NCBI RefSeq assembly: GCF_032854445.1
Contig: NW_027018045.1
Coordinates: 41,274 to 105,273, forward strand
Length of the DNA stretch: 64,000 nt
Reading direction: 5' to 3'
Origin: Liolophura sinensis
Lineage: Eukaryota; Mollusca; Polyplacophora; Chitonida; Chitonidae
Below the pieces are notes generated by a model that saw only the letters and a list, made by a program, of their open reading frames with translations, made no database searches and was not told the origin of the DNA. The translations under genes and the position numbers were made by a program. Of this stretch, positions 27,538 through 42,500 are shown one piece after another (the stretch's first letter is position 1; every line of letters starts with the position of its first letter).

Positions 27538-28492
27538 TCAGTTGTACTTTTTACAGCAGACTGTATCAAGTACCTTGTGTTTTTTATGTACAAATGGTCT
27601 GGTTTTTCTACACGTAGATAAAGACATTAAGATTGTCTTGCACTTAGAAGTAAGACAATTTCTGGGTGAGTTAAATGGGCTTAGCCCAAAGATTTCAGGT
27701 CTTCTGGGCTACCGAAGGGCACATAACTTATAGTCAAAAGTTGAATATAGTAATGACCAGTCGCGATTGTACAGAGTACTGTGTAGCCGGTTTCAATTAA
27801 CAAAAAGACCAGGCAAAAATGCAAAAGTGGAAAAACTGTTCCAGTGCTGCTGGTAAGAGGCTAATCCGACGTATTTTGTGACGAGAAATCGAATGGTGCA
27901 ATCCGCGTTGCTCTCCGACCAATACTTTTGGCTGTAGTGACAAATGAATGATCATTTATGTCATAATCACGTGCACCGCAACGGCTCTTACTCCATGGAA
28001 ACCGGGGAAATTTGCAATTTTTTAACAGCTGCCGATACCTGGCTCAATTCCGCATCTTTTGGCACCTTATTCATGTGGGTCTGTGGTCAGTTGTACTTTT
28101 TACAGCAGACTGTATCAAGTACCTTGTGTTTTTTATGTACAAATGGTCTGGTTTTTCTACACGTAGATAAAGACATTGAGATTGTCTTGCACTTAGAAGT
28201 AAGACAATTTCTGGGTGAGTTAAATGGGCTTAGCCCAAAGATTTGACGTCTTCTGGGCTACCGAAGGGCACATAACTTATAGTCAAAAGTTGAATATAGT
28301 AATGACCAGTCGCGATTGTACAGAGTACAGTGTAGCCGATTTCAATTAACAAAAAGACCAGGTAAAAATGCAAAAGTGGAAAATCTGTTCCAGTGCTGCT
28401 GTTAAGAGGCTAGTCCGACGTATTTTGTGACGAGAAATCGAATGGTGCAAACCGCGTTGCTCTCCGACCAATACTTTTGCCTGTAGTGACAA

Positions 28493-31400
28493 TTGAATGA
28501 TCATTTATGTCATAATCACGTGCCCAGCAACGGCTCTTACTCCATGGAAACCAGGGAAATTTGCAATTTGTCAACAGCTGCCGATGCCTGGCTCAATTCC
28601 GCATCTTTTGGCACTTTACTGAAGTGGGTCAGTGTTCAGTTGTACTTTTTACAGCAGACTGTATCAAGTACCTTGTGTTTTTTATGTACAAATGGTGTGG
28701 TTTTTCTACACGTAGATAACGACATTGAGATTGTCTTGGACTTAAAAGTAAGACAATTCCTGGGTGAGTTAAATGGGCTTAGCCCAAAAATTTCAGGTCT
28801 TCTGGGCTACCGAAGGGCACATAACTTATAGTCAAAAGTTGAATATAGTAATGACCAGTCGCGATTGTACAGAGTACAGTGTAGCCGGTTTCAATTAACA
28901 AAAAGACCAGGCAAAAATGCAAAAGTGGAAAAACTGTTCCAGTGCTACTAGTAAGAGGCTAATCCGACGTATTTTGTGACGAGAAATCGAATGGTGCAAA
29001 CTGCGTTGCTCTCCGACCAATACTTTTGGCTGTAGCGACAATTGAATGATCATTTATGTCATAATCACGTACCCAGCAACGGCTCTTACTCCATGGAAAC
29101 CAGGGATATTTGCAATTTTTTAACAGCTGCCGATGCCTGGCCCAACTCCGCATCTTTTGGCACCTTATAAATGTGGGCCAGTGTTTAGTTGTAGTTTTTA
29201 CAGCAGATTGTATCAAGTACCTTGTGTTTTTTATGTACAAATGGTCTGGTTTTTCTACACGTAGATAACGACATTGAGATTGTCTTGGACTTAGAAGTAA
29301 GACAATTGCTGGGTGATTTAAATGGGCTTAGCCCAAAAATTTCAGGTCTTCTGGGCTACCGAAGGGCACATAACTTATAGTCAAAAGTTGAATATAGTAA
29401 TGACCAGTCGCGATTGTACAGAGTACAGTGTAGCCGATTTCAATTAACAAAAAGACCAGGCAAAAATGCAAAAGTGGAAAAACTGTTCCAGTGCTACTAG
29501 TAAGAGGCTAATCCGACGTATTTTGTGACGAGAAATCGAATGGTGCAAACCGCGTTGCTCTCCGACCAATACTTTTGACTGTAGTGACAATTGAATGATC
29601 ATTTATGTCATAATCACGTGCACCGCAACGGCTCTTACTCCATGGAAACCGGGGAAATGTGCAATTTTTTAACAGCTGCCGATACCTGGCTCAATTCCGC
29701 ATCTTTTGGCACCTTATTCACGTGGGTCTGTGGTCAGTTGTACTTTTTACAGCAGACTGTATCAAGTATCTTGTGTTTTTTATGTACAAATGGTCTGGTT
29801 TTTCTACACGTAGATAAAGACATTAAGATTGTCTTGGACTTAGAAGTAAGACAATTTCTGGGTGAGTTAAATGGGCTTAGCCCAAAGATTTCAGGTCTTC
29901 TGGGCTACCGAAGGGCACAAAACATATAGTAAAAAGTTGAATATAGTAATGACCAGTCGCGATTGTACAGAGTACAGTGTAGCCGATTTCAATTAACAAA
30001 AAGACCAGGCAAAAATGCAAAAGTAGAAAAACTGTTCCAGTGCTGCTGGTAAGAGGCTAATCCGACGTATTTTGTGACGAGAAATCGAATGGTGCAAACC
30101 GCGTTGCTCTCCGACCAATACTTTTGGCTGTAGCGACAATTGAATGATCATTTATGTCATAATCACGTGCGTAGCAACGGCTCTTACTCCTTGGAAACCA
30201 GGGAAATTTGCAATTTTTCAACAGCTGCCGATGCCTGGCCAAATTCCGCATCTTTTGGCACCTTATAAATGTGGGTCAGTGTTCAGTTGTACTTTTTACA
30301 GCAGACTGTATCAAGTACCTTGTGTTTTTCATGTTCAAAAGGTGTGGTTTTTCTACACGTAGATAAAGACATTGAGATTGTCTTGCACTTAGAAGTAAGG
30401 CAATTGCTGGGTGAGTTAAATGGGCTTAGCCCAAAGATTTCAGGTCTTCTGGGCTACCGAAGGGCACATAACTTATAGTCAAAAGTTGAATATAGTAATG
30501 ACCAGTCGCGATTGTACAGAGTACAGTGTAGCTGATTTCAATTAACAAAAAGACCAGGCAAAAATGCAAAAGTGGAAAAACTGTTCCAGTGCTGCTGGTA
30601 AGAGGCTAATCCGACGTATTTTGTGACGAGAAATCGAATGGTGCAAACGGCGTTGCTCTCCGACCAATACTTTTGGCTGTAGCGACAATTGAATGATCAT
30701 TTATGTCATAATCACGTGCGTAGCAACGGCTCTTACTCCTTGGAAACCAGGGAAATTTGCAATTTTTCAACAGCTGCCGATGCCTGGCCAAATTCCGCAT
30801 CTTTTGGCACCTTATAAATGTGGGTCAGTGTTCAGTTGTACTTTTTACAGCAGACTGTATCAAGTACCTTGTGTTTTTTATGTACAAATGGTGTGGTTTT
30901 TCTACACGTAGATAAAGACATTGAGATTGTCTTGCACTTAGAAGTAAGGCAATTGCTGGGTGAGTTAAATGGGCTTAGCCCAAAGATTTGACGTCTTCTG
31001 GGCTACCGAAGGGCACATAACTTATAGTCAAAAGTTGAATATAGTAATGACCAGTCGCGATTGTACAGAGTACAGTGTAGCCGGTTTCAATTAACAAAAA
31101 GACCAGGCAAAAATGCAAAAGTGGAAAAACTGTTCCAGTGCTACTAGTAAGAGGCTAATCCGACGTATTTTGTGACGAGAAATCGAATGGTGCAATCCGC
31201 GGTGCTCTCCGACCAATACTTTTGGCTGTAGTGACAATAGAATGATCATTTATGTCATAATCACGTGCCCAGCAACGGCTCTTACTCCATGGAAACCAGG
31301 GAAATTTGCAATTTGTCAACAGCTGCCGATGCCTGGCTCAATTCCGAATCTTTTGGCACCTTACTGAAGTGGGTCAGTGTTCAGTTGTACTTTTTACAGC

Positions 31401-33540
31401 AGACTGTATCAAGTACCATGTGTTTTTTATGTACAAATGGTGTGGTTTTTCTACACGTAGATAAAAACATTGAGATTGTCTTGGACTTAGAAGTAAGACA
31501 ATTGCTGGGTGAGTTAAATGGGCTTGGCCCAAAGATTTCAGGTCTTCTGGGCTACCGAAGGGCACATAACTTATAGTCAAAAGTTGAATATAGTAATGAC
31601 CAGTCGCGATTGTACAGAGTACAGTGTAGCCGATTTCAATTAACAAAAAGACCAGGTAAAAATGCAAACGTGGAAAAACTGTTCCAGTGCTGCTGGTAAG
31701 AGGCTAATTCGACGTATTTTGTGACGAGAAATCGAATGGTGCAAACCGCGTTGCTCTCCGACCAATACTTTTGCCTATAGTGACAATTGAATGATCATTT
31801 ATGTCATAATCACGTGTCCAGCAACGGCTCTTATTCCATGGAAACCAGGGAAATTTGCAATTTTTCAACAGCTGCCGATGCCTGGCTCAATTCCGCATCT
31901 TTTGGCACCTTACTGAAGTGGGTCAGTGTTCAGTTGTACTTTTTACAGCAGACTGTATCAATTACCTTGTATTTTTCACGTACAAATGGTGTGGTTTTTC
32001 TACACGTAGATAAAGACATTGAGATTGTCTTGCACTTAGAAGTAAGACAATTGCTGGGTGAGTTAAATGGGCTTAGCCCAAAGATTTCAGGTCTTCTGGG
32101 CTACCGAAGGGCACATAACTTATAGTCAAAAGTTGAATATAGTAATGACCAGTCGCGATTGTACAGAGTACAGTGTAGCCGGTTTCAATTAACAAAAAGA
32201 CCAGGCAAAAATGCAAAAGTGGAAAAACTGTTCCAGTGCTGCTGGTAAGAGGCTAATCCGACGTATTTTGTGACGAGAAATCGAATGGTGCAAACCGCGT
32301 TGCTCTCCCACCAAAACTTTTGGCTGTAGTGACAATTGAATGATCATTTATGTCATAATCACGTGCCCAGCAACGGCTCTTACTCCATGGAAACCAGGGA
32401 AATTTGCAATTTTTCAACAGCTGCCGATGCCTGGCTCAATTCCGCATCTTTTGGCACCTTACTGAAGTGGGTCAGTGTTCAGTTGTACTTTTTACAGCAG
32501 ACTGTATCAAGTACCTTGTGTTTTTTATGTACAAATGGTCTGGTTTTTCTACACGTAGATAAAGACATTAAGATTGTCTTGCACTTAGAAGTAAGACAAT
32601 TTCTGGGTGAGTTAAATGGGCTTAGCCCAAAGATTTCAGGTCTTCTGGGCTACCGAAGGGCACATAACTTATAGTCAAAAGTTGAATATAGTAATGACCA
32701 GTCGCGATTGTACAGAGTACTGTGTAGCCGGTTTCAATTAACAAAAAGACCAGGCAAAAATGCAAAAGTGGAAAAACTGTTCCAGTGCTACTAGTAAGAG
32801 GCTAATCCGACGTATTTTGTGACGAGAAATCGAATGGTGCAATCCGCGTTGCTCTCCGACCAATACTTTTGGCTGTAGTGACAAATGAATGATCATTTAT
32901 GTCATAATCACGTGCACCGCAACGGCTCTTACTCCATGGAAACCGGGGAAATTTGCAATTTTTTAACAGCTGCCGATACCTGGCTCAATTCCGCATCTTT
33001 TGGCACCTTATTCATGTGGGTCTGTGGTCAGTTGTACTTTTTACAGCAGACTGTATCAAGTACCTTGTGTTTTTTATGTACAAATGGTCTGGTTTTTCTA
33101 CACGTAGATAAAGACATTGAGATTGTCTTGCACTTAGAAGTAAGACAATTTCTGGGTAAGTTAAATGGGCTTAGCCCAAAGATTTGACGTCTTCTGGGCT
33201 ACCGAAGGGCACATAACTTATAGTCAAAAGTTGAATATAGTAATGACCAGTCGCGATTGTACAGAGTACAGTGTAGCCGATTTCAATTAACAAAAAGACC
33301 AGGTAAAAATGCAAAAGTGGAAAATCTGTTCCAGTGCTGCTGTTAAGAGGCTAGTCCGACGTATTTTGTGACGAGAAATCGAATGGTGCAAACCGCGTTG
33401 CTCTCCGACCAATACTTTTGCCTGTAGTGACAATTGAATGATCATTTATGTCATAATCACGTGCCCAGCAACGGCTCTTACTCCATGGAAACCAGGGAAA
33501 TTTGCAATTTGTCAACAGCTGCCGATGCCTGGCTCAATTC
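28493..33540 (+). repeat. Nested higher-order repeat, copy 2 (9 units)
   Basis: Unit starts run every 549 bp from 28493 to 32885, plus the first ~107 bp of the unit at 33434. The units at 29591-33433 follow the order of 24650-28492 at a distance of 9 units (4,941 bp), and the first unit (28493) follows 19708. Differences are few: GCTACTAG at 32786 against GCTGCTGG at 27845, and TGGGTAAGTT at 33154 against TGGGTGAGTT. The match to 28493 onward ends near 33540, where TTCCAAATC replaces TTCCGCATC. Confidence 0.82.
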
Positions 33541-36510
33541 CAAATCTTTTGGCACCTTACTGAAGTGGGTCAGTGTTCAGTTGTACTTTTTACAGCAGAC
33601 TGTATCAAGTACCTTGTGTTTTTCATGTTCAAATGGTGTGGTTTTTCTACACGTAGATAAAGACATTGAGATTGTCTTCGACTTAGAAGTAAGGCAATTG
33701 CTGGGTGAGTTAAATGGGCTGAGCCCAAAGATTTGACGTCTTCTGGGCTACCGAAGGGCACATAACATATAGTCAAAAGTTTAATATAGTAATGACCAGT
33801 CGCGATGGTACATAGTACAGTGTAGCCGATTTCAATTAACAAAAAGACCAGGCAAAAATGAAAAATTGGAAAACTTGTTCCAGTGCTGCTGGTAAGAGGC
33901 TAATTCGACGTATTTTGTGACGACAAATCGAATAGTGCAAACCGCGTTGCTCTCCGACCAATACTTTTGCCTGTAGTGACAATTGAATGATCATTTATGT
34001 CATAATCACGTGCCCAGCAACGGCTCTTATTCCATGGAAACCAGGGAAATTTGCAATTTGTCAACAGCTGCCGATACCTGGCTCAATTCCGAATCTTTTG
34101 GCACCTTACTGAAGTTTGTCAGTGTTCAGTTGTACTTTTTACAGCGGACTGTATCAAGTACCTTGTGTTTTTTATGTACAAATGGTGTGGTTTTTCTACA
34201 CGTAGATAACGACATTGAGATTGTCTTGGACTTAGAAGTAAGACAATTGCTGGGTGAGTTAAATGGGCTTATCCCAAAGATTTCAGGTCTTCTGAACTAC
34301 CGAAGGGCACATAACTTATAGTCAAAAGTTGAATATAGTAATGACCAGTCGCGATTGTACAGAGTACAGTGTAGCCGATTTCAATTAACTAAAAGACAAG
34401 GTAAAAATGCAAAAGTGGAAAAACTGTTCCAGTGCTGCTGGTAAGAGGCTATTCCGACGTATTTTGTGACGAAAAATCGAATGGTGCAAACCGCGTTGCT
34501 CTCCGACCAATACTTTTGCCTGTAGTGACAACTGAATGATCATTTATGTCATAATCACGTGCCCAGCAACGGCTCTTATTCCATGGAAACCAAGGAAATT
34601 TGCAATTTTTCAACAGCTGCCGATACCTGGCTCAATTCCGAATCTTTTGGCACCTTACTGAAGTGGGTCAGTGTTCAGTTGTACTTTTTAAGCAGACTGT
34701 ATCAAGTACCTCGTGTTTTTTATGTACAAATGGTGTGGTTTTTCTACACGTAGATAAAGACATTGAGATTGTCTTCGACTTAGAAGTAAGGCAATTGCTG
34801 GGTGAGTTAAATGGGCTTAGCCCAAAGATTTGACGTCTTCTGGGCTACCGAAGGGCACATAACATATAGTCAAAAGTTGAATATAGTAATGACCAGTCGT
34901 GATTGTACAGAGTACAGTGTAGCCGATTTCAATTAACAAAAAGACCAGACAAAAATGCAAAATTGGAAAAACTGTTCCAGTGCTGCTGGTAAGAGTCTAA
35001 TCCGACGTATTTTGTGACGAGAAATCGAATGGTGCAAACCGCGTTGCTCTCCGACCAATACTTTTGGCTGTAGTGACAATTGAATGATCATTTATGTCAT
35101 AATCACGTGCCCAGCAACGGCTCTTACTCCATGGAAACCAGGGAAATTTGCAATTTTTCAACAGCTGCCGATACCTGGCTCAATTCCGCATCTTTTGGCA
35201 CCTTACTGAAGTGGGTCTGTGGTCAGTTGTACTTTTTACAGCAGACTGTATCAAGTACCTTGTGTTTTTTATGCACAAATGGTGTGGTTTTTCTACACGT
35301 AGATAAAGACATTGAGATTGTCTTTGACTTAGAAGTAAGACAATTGCTGGGTGAGTTAAATGGGCTTAGCCCAAAGATTTGACGTCTTCTGGGCTACCGA
35401 AGGGCACATAACATATAGTCAAAAGTTGAATATAGTAATGACCAGTCGCGATTGTACAGAGTACTGTGAAGCCGGTTTCAATTAACAAAAAGACCAGGCA
35501 AAAATGCAAAAGTGGAAAAACTGTTCCAGTGCTACTAGTAAGAGGCTAATCCGACGTATTTTGTGACGAGAAATCGAATGGTGCAATCCGCGTTGCTCTC
35601 CCACCAATACTTTTGGCTGTAGTGACAAATGAATGATCATTTATGTCATAATCACGTGCACCGCAACGGCTCTTACTCCACGGAAACCGGGGAAATTTGC
35701 AATTTTTTTAACAGCTGCCGATACCTGGCTCAATTCCGCATCTTTTGGCACCTTATTCATGTGGGTCTGTGGTCAGTTGTACTTTTTACAGCAGACTGTA
35801 TCAAGTACGTTGTGTTTTTTATGTACAAATGGTCTGGTTTTTCTACACGTAGATAAAGACATTAAGATTGTCTTGCACTTAGAAGTAAGACAATTTCTGT
35901 GTGAGTTAAATGGGCTTAGCCCAAAGATTTGACGTCTTCTGGGCTACCGAAGGGCACATAACTTATAGTCAAAAGTTGAATATAGTAATGACCAGTCGCG
36001 ATTGTACAGAGTACAGTGTAGCCGATTTCAATTAACAAAAAGACCAGGCAAAAATGCAAATGTGGAAAAACTGTTCCAGTGCTGCTGTTAAGAGGCTAAT
36101 CCGACGTATTTTGTGACGAGAAATCGAATGGTGCAAACCGCGTTGCTCTCCGACCAATACTTTTGGCTGTAGCGACAATTCAAATATCATTGATGTCATA
36201 ATCACGTGCGTAGCAACGGCTCTTACTCCATGGAAACCAGGGAAATTTGCAATTTTTCGACAGCTGCCGATGCCTGGCTCAATTCCGAATCTTTTGGCAC
36301 CTTACTGAAGTTTGTCAGTGTTCAGTTGTACTTTTTACAGCGGACTGTATCAAGTACCTTGTGTTTTTTATGTACAAATGGTGTGGTTTTTCTACACGTA
36401 GATAAAGACATTGAGATTGTCTTGCACTTAGAAGTAAGACAATTCCTGGGTGAGTTAAATGGGCTTAGCCCAAAGATTTCAGGTCTTCTGAACTACCGAA
36501 GGGCACATAA
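33541..36510 (+). repeat. Mixed satellite units between two HOR domains
   Basis: The segment holds most of the unit at 33434 and the units at 33983, 34532, 35080 and 35629, plus part of the unit at 36179. Rare variants include AAAAGTTTAATATAG (33774), CTGAACTACC (34291, 36488), CTTTTTAAGCAG (a 1-base loss near 34690) and CAAATATCAT (36181), which breaks the usual palindrome. The units at 33434 and 33983 have close relatives at 61978 and 62526. Confidence 0.75.
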
Positions 36511-39500
36511 CTTATAGTCAAAAGTTGAATATAGTAATGACCAGTCGCGATTGTACAGAGTACAGTGTAGCCGATTTCAATTAACAAAAAGACCAGGTAA
36601 AAATGCAAAAGTGGAAAAACTGTTCCAGTGCTGCTGGTAAGAGGCTAATCCGACGTATTTTGTGACGAGAAATCAAATGGTGCAAACCGCGTTGCTCTCC
36701 GACCAATACTTTTGGCTGTAGTGACAAATGAATGATCATTTATGTCATAATCACGTGCCCAGCAACGGCTCTTACTCCATGGAAACCAGGGAAATTTGCA
36801 ATTTTTCAACAGCTGCCGATGCCTGGCTCAATTCCGCATCTTTTGGCACCTTACTGAAGTGGGTCAGTGTTCAGTTGTACTTTTTACAGCAGACTGTATC
36901 AAGTACCTCGTGTTTTTTATGTACAAATGGTGTGGTTTTTCTACACGTAGATAAAGACATTGAGATTGTCTTGGACTTAGAAGTAAGGCAATTGCTGGGT
37001 GAGTTAAATGGGCTTAGCCCAAAGATTTGACGTCTTCTGGGCTACCGAAGGGCACATAACATATAGTAAAAAGTTGAATATAGTAATGACCAGTCGCAAT
37101 GGTACATAGTACAGTGTAGCCGATTTCAATTAACAAAAAGACCAGACAAAAATGCAAAATTGGAAAAACTGTTTCAGTGCTGCTGGTAAGAGGCTAATCC
37201 GACGTATTTTGTGACGAGAAATCGAATGGTGCAAACCGCGTTGCTCTCCGACCAATACTTTTGGCTGTAGTGACAATTGAATGATCATTGATGTCATAAT
37301 CACGTGCCCAGCAACGGCTCTTCCTCCATGGAAACCAGGGAATTTGCAATTTTTCAACACCTGCCGATACCTTGCTCAATTCCGCATCTTTTGGCACCTT
37401 ACTGAAGTGGGTCTGTGGTCAGTTGTACTTTTTACAGCAGACTGTATCAAGTACCTTGTGTTTTTTATGCACAAATGGTGTGGTTTTTCTACACGTAGAT
37501 AAAGACATTAAGATTGTCTTTGACTTAGAAGTAAGACAATTGCTGGGTGAGTTAAATGGGCTTAGCCAAAAGATTTGACGTCTTCTGGGCTACCGAAGGG
37601 CACATAATTTATAGTCAAAAGTTGAATATAGTAATGACCAGTCGCGATGGTACATAGTACAGTGTAGCCGATTTCAATTAACAAAAAGACCAGGCAAAAA
37701 TGCAAAAGTGGAAAAAATACTCCAGTGTTGCTGGCAAGAGGCTAATCCGACGTATTTTGTGACGAGAAATCGAATGGTGCAATCCGTGTTGCTCTCCGAC
37801 CAATACTTTTGGCTGTAGTGACAATTGAATAATCATTTATGTCATAATCACGTGCGTAGCAACGGCTCTTACTCCATGGAAACCAGGGAAATTTACAATT
37901 TTTCAACAGCTGCCGATGCCTGGCTCAATTCCGCATCTTTTGGCACCTTACTGAGGTGGGTCAGTGTTCAGTTGTACTTTTTACAGCAGACTGTATCAAG
38001 TACCTTGTGTTTTTTATGTACAAATGGTGTGGTTTTTCTACACGTAGATAAAGACATTGAGATTGTCTTGGACTTAGAAGTAAGGCAATTGCTGGGTGAG
38101 TTAAATGGGCTTAGCCCAAAGATTTGACGTCTTCTGGGCTACCGAAGGGCACATAACTTATAGTCAAAAGTTGAATATAGTAATGACCAGTCGCGATTGT
38201 ACAGAGTACAGTGTAGCCGATTTCAATTAACATAAAGACCAGGTAAGAATGCAAAAGTGGAAAAACTGTTCCAGTGCTGCTGGTAAGAGGCTAATTCGAC
38301 GTATTTTGTGACGAGAAATCGAATGGTGCAAACCGCGTTGCTCTCCGACCAATACTTTTGGCTGTAGTGACAATTGAATGATCATTTATGTCATAATCAC
38401 GTGTCCAGCAACGGCTCTTATTCCATGGAAACCAGGGAAATTTGCAATTTTTCAACAGCTGCCGATGCCTGGCTCAATTCCGCATCTTTTGGCACCTTAC
38501 TGAAGTGGGTCAGTGTTCAGTTGTACTTTTTACAGCAGACTGTATCAATTACCTTGTATTTTTCACGTACAAATGGTGTGGTTTTTCTACACGTAGATAA
38601 AGACATTGAGATTGTCTTGGACTTAGAAGTAAGACAATTGCTGGGTGAGTTAAATGGGCTTGGCCCAAAGATTTCAGGTCTTCTGGGCTACCGAAGGGCA
38701 CATAACTTATAGTCAAAAGTTGAATATAGTAATGACCAGTCGCGATTGTACAGAGTACAGTGTAGCCGATTTCAATTAACAAAAAGACCAGGTAAAAATG
38801 CAAAAGTGGAAAACCTGTTCCAGTGCTGCTGGTAAGAGGCTAATCCGACGTATTTTGTGACGAGAAATCGAATTGTGCAAACCGCGTTGCTCTCCGACCA
38901 ATACTTTTGGCTGTACTGACAATTGAATGATCATTTATGCCATAACCACGTGCACAGCAACGGCTCTTACTCCATGGAAACCAGGGATATTTGCAATTTT
39001 TCAACAACTGCCGATGCCTGGCTCAATTCCGCATCTTTTGGCACCTTACTGAAGTGGGTCAGTGTTCAGTTGTACTTTTTACAGCAGACTGTATCAAGTA
39101 CCTTGTGTTTTTTATGTACAAATGGTGTGGTTTTTCTACACGTAGATAACGACATCGAGATTGTCTTGGACTTAGAAGTAAGACAATTGCTGGGTGAGTT
39201 AAATGGGCTTAGCCCAAAAATTTCAGGTCTTCTGGGCTACCGAAGGGCACATAACTTATAGTCAAAAGTTGAATATAGTAATGACCAGTCGCGATTGTAC
39301 AGAGTACAGTTTAGCCGGTTTCAATTAACAAAAAGACCAGGCAAAAATGCAAAAGTGGAAAAACTGTTCCAGTGCTACTAGTAAGAGGCTAATCCGACGT
39401 ATTTTGTGACGAGAAATCGAATGGTGCAATCCGCGTTGCTCTCCGACCAATACTTTTGGCTGTAGTGACAATTGAATGATCATTTATGTCATAATCACGT

Positions 39501-42500
39501 GCCCAGCAACGGCTCTTACTCCATGGAAACCGGGGAAATTTTGCAATTTTTCAACAGCTGCCGATGCCTGGCTCAATTCCGCATCTTTTGGCACCTTACT
39601 GAAGTGGGTCAGTGTTCAGTTGTACTTTTTACAGCAGACTGTATCAAGTACCTTGTGTTTTTATGTACAAATGGTCTGGTTTTTCTACACGTAGATAACG
39701 ACATTGAGATTGTCTTGGACTTAGAAGTAAGACAATTGCTGGGTGAGTTAAATGGGCTTAGCCCAAAAATTTCAGGTCTTCTGGGCTACCGAAGGGCACA
39801 TAACTTATAGTCAAAAGTTGAATATAGTAATGACCAGTCGCGATTGTACAGAGTACAGTGTAGCCGGTTTCAATTAACAAAAAGACCAGGCAAAAATGCA
39901 AAAGTGGAAAAACTGTTCTAGTGCTACTAGTAAGAGGCTAATCCGACGTATTTTGTGACGAGAAATCGAATGGTGCAATCCGCGTTGCTCTCCGACCAAT
40001 ACTTTTGGCTGTAGCGACAATTGAATGATCATTTATGTCATAATCACGTGCGTAGCAACGGCTCTTACTCCATGGAAACCAGGGAAATTTGCAATTTTTC
40101 GACAGCTGCCGATGCCTGGCTCAATTCCGCATCTTTTGGCACCTTACTGAAGTGGGTCAGTGTTCAGTTGTACTTTTTACAGCAGACTGTATCAAGTACC
40201 TTGTGTTTTTTACGTACAAATGGTGTGGTTTTTCTACACGTAGATAAAGACATTGAGATTGTCTTGGATTTAGAAGTAAGGCAATTGCTGGGTGAGTTAA
40301 ATGGGCTTAGCCCAAAAATTTCAGGTCTTCTGGGCTACCGAAGGGCACATAACTTATAGTCAAAAGTTGAATATAGTAATGACAAGTCGCGATTGTACAG
40401 AGTACAGTGTAGCCGATTTCAATTAACAAAAAGACCAGGCAAAAATGCAAAAGTGGAAAAACTGTTCCAGTGCTGCTGGTAAGAGGCTAATCCGACGTAT
40501 TTTGTGACGAGAAATCGAATGGTGCAATCCGCGTTGCTCTCCGACCAATACTTTTGGCTGTAGTGACAATTGAATGATCATTGATGTCATAATCACGTTC
40601 CCAGCAACGGCTCTTACTCCATGGAAACCAGGGAAATTTGCAATTTTTTAACAGCTGCCGATGCCTGGCCCAATTCCGCATCTTTTGGCACCTTATAAAT
40701 GTGGGTCAGTGTTTAGTTGTACTTTTTACAGCAGACTGTATCAAGTACCTTGTGTTTTTTATGTACAAATGGTGTGGTTTTTCTACACGTAGATAACGAC
40801 ATTGAGATTGTCTTGGACTTAGAAGTAAGACAATTCCTGGGTGAGTTAAATGGGCTTAGCCCAAAGATTTCAGGTCTTCTGGGCTACCGAAGGGCACATA
40901 ACTTATAGTCAAAAGTTGAATATAGTAATGACCAGTCGCCATTGTACAGAGTACAGTGTAGCCGGTTTCAATTAAGAAAAAGACCAGGCAAAAATGCAAA
41001 AGTGGAAAAACTGTTCCAGTGCTACTAGTAAGAGGCTAATCCGACGTATTTTGTGACGAGAAATCGAATGGTGCAATCCGCGTTGCTCTCCGACCAATAC
41101 TTTTGGCTGTAGCGACAATTCAATGATCATTGATGTCATAATCAAGTGCGTAGCAACGGCTCTTACTCCATGGAAACCAGGGAAATTTGCAATTTTTCGA
41201 CAGCTGCCGATGCCTGGCTCAATTCCGAATCTTTTGGCACCTTACTGAAGTTTGTCAGTGTTCAGTTGTACTTTTTACAGCGGACTGTATCAAGTACCTT
41301 GTGTTTTCTATGTACAAATGGTGTGGTTTTTCTACATGTAGATAAAGACATCGAGATTGTCTTGGACTTAGAAGTAAGACAATTGCTGGGTGAGTTAAAT
41401 GGGCTTAGCCCAAAAATTTCAGGTCTTCTGGGCTACCGAAGGGCACATAACTTATAGTCAAAAGTTGAATATAGTAATGACCAGTCGCGATTGTACAGAG
41501 TACAGTGTAGCCGGTTTCAATTAACAAAAAGACCAGGCAAAAATGCAAAAGTGGAAAAACTGTTCTAGTGCTACTAGTAAGAGGCTAATCCGACGTATTT
41601 TGTGACGAGAAATCGAATGGTGCAATCCGCGTTGCTCTCCGACCAATACTTTTGGCTGTAGCGACAATTGAATGATCATTTATGTCATAATCACGTGCGT
41701 AGCAACGGCTCTTACTCCATGGAAACCAGGGAAATTTGCAATTTTTCAACAGCTGCCGATGCCTGGCTCAATTCCGAATCTTTTGGCACCTTACTGAAGT
41801 GGGTCAGTGTTCAGTTGTACTTTTTACAGCGGACTGTATCAAGTACCTTGTGTTTTTTATGTACAAATGGTGTGGTTTTTCTACACGTAGATAAAGACAT
41901 TGAGATTGTCTTCGACTTAGAAGTAAGACAATTGCTGGGTGAGTTAAATGGGCTTAGCCCAAAGATTTCAGGTCTTCTGGGCTACCGAAGGGCACATAAC
42001 ATATAGTAAAAAGTTGAATATAGTAATGACCAGTAGCAATGGTACATAGTACAGTGTAGCCGATTTCAATTAACAAATAGACCAGGCAAAAATGCAAAAG
42101 TGGAAAACTTGTTCCAGTGCTGCTGGTAAGAGGCTAATCCGACGTATTTTGTGACGACAAATCGAATGGTGCAAACCGCGTTGCTCTCCGACCAATACTT
42201 TTGCCTGTAGTGACAATTGAATGATCATTTATGTCATAATCACGTGCCCAGCAACGGCTCTTACTCCATGGAAACCAGGGAAATTTGCAATTTTTCGACA
42301 GCTGCCGATACCTGGCTCAATTCCGAATCTTTTGGCACCTTACTGAAGTTTGTCAGTGTTCAGTTGTACTTTTTACAGCGGACTGTATCAAGTACCTTGT
42401 GTTTTTTATGTACAAATGGTGTGGTTTTTCTACACGTAGATAAAGACATTGAGATTGTCTTGCACTTAGAAGTAAGACAATTCCTGGGTGAGTTAAATGG

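Larger units (their letters stand above)
19708..28492 (+). repeat. Nested higher-order repeat, copy 1 (16 units)
   Basis: Unit starts are 19708, 20258, 20807, 21356, 21905 and then every 549 bp to 27944. The units at 19708 and 20258 match those at 28493 and 29042 (16 units, 8,784 bp): both pairs carry GCACTTTACTG, CACGTACCC, CCCAACTCCGC, GGGCCAGTG and GGTGATTTAAATG. The units at 21905-24649 match 29591-32335 (14 units, 7,686 bp). Relative to copy 2, this copy has two extra units (20807, 21356) and an internal 5-unit tandem duplication (listed separately). Confidence 0.82.

Noticed and set aside
40694-40699. TATA promoter driving satellite transcription
   Set aside because: TATAAA occurs in only one unit class and is replaced by unrelated bases in the others. 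No initiator or downstream gene supports it.
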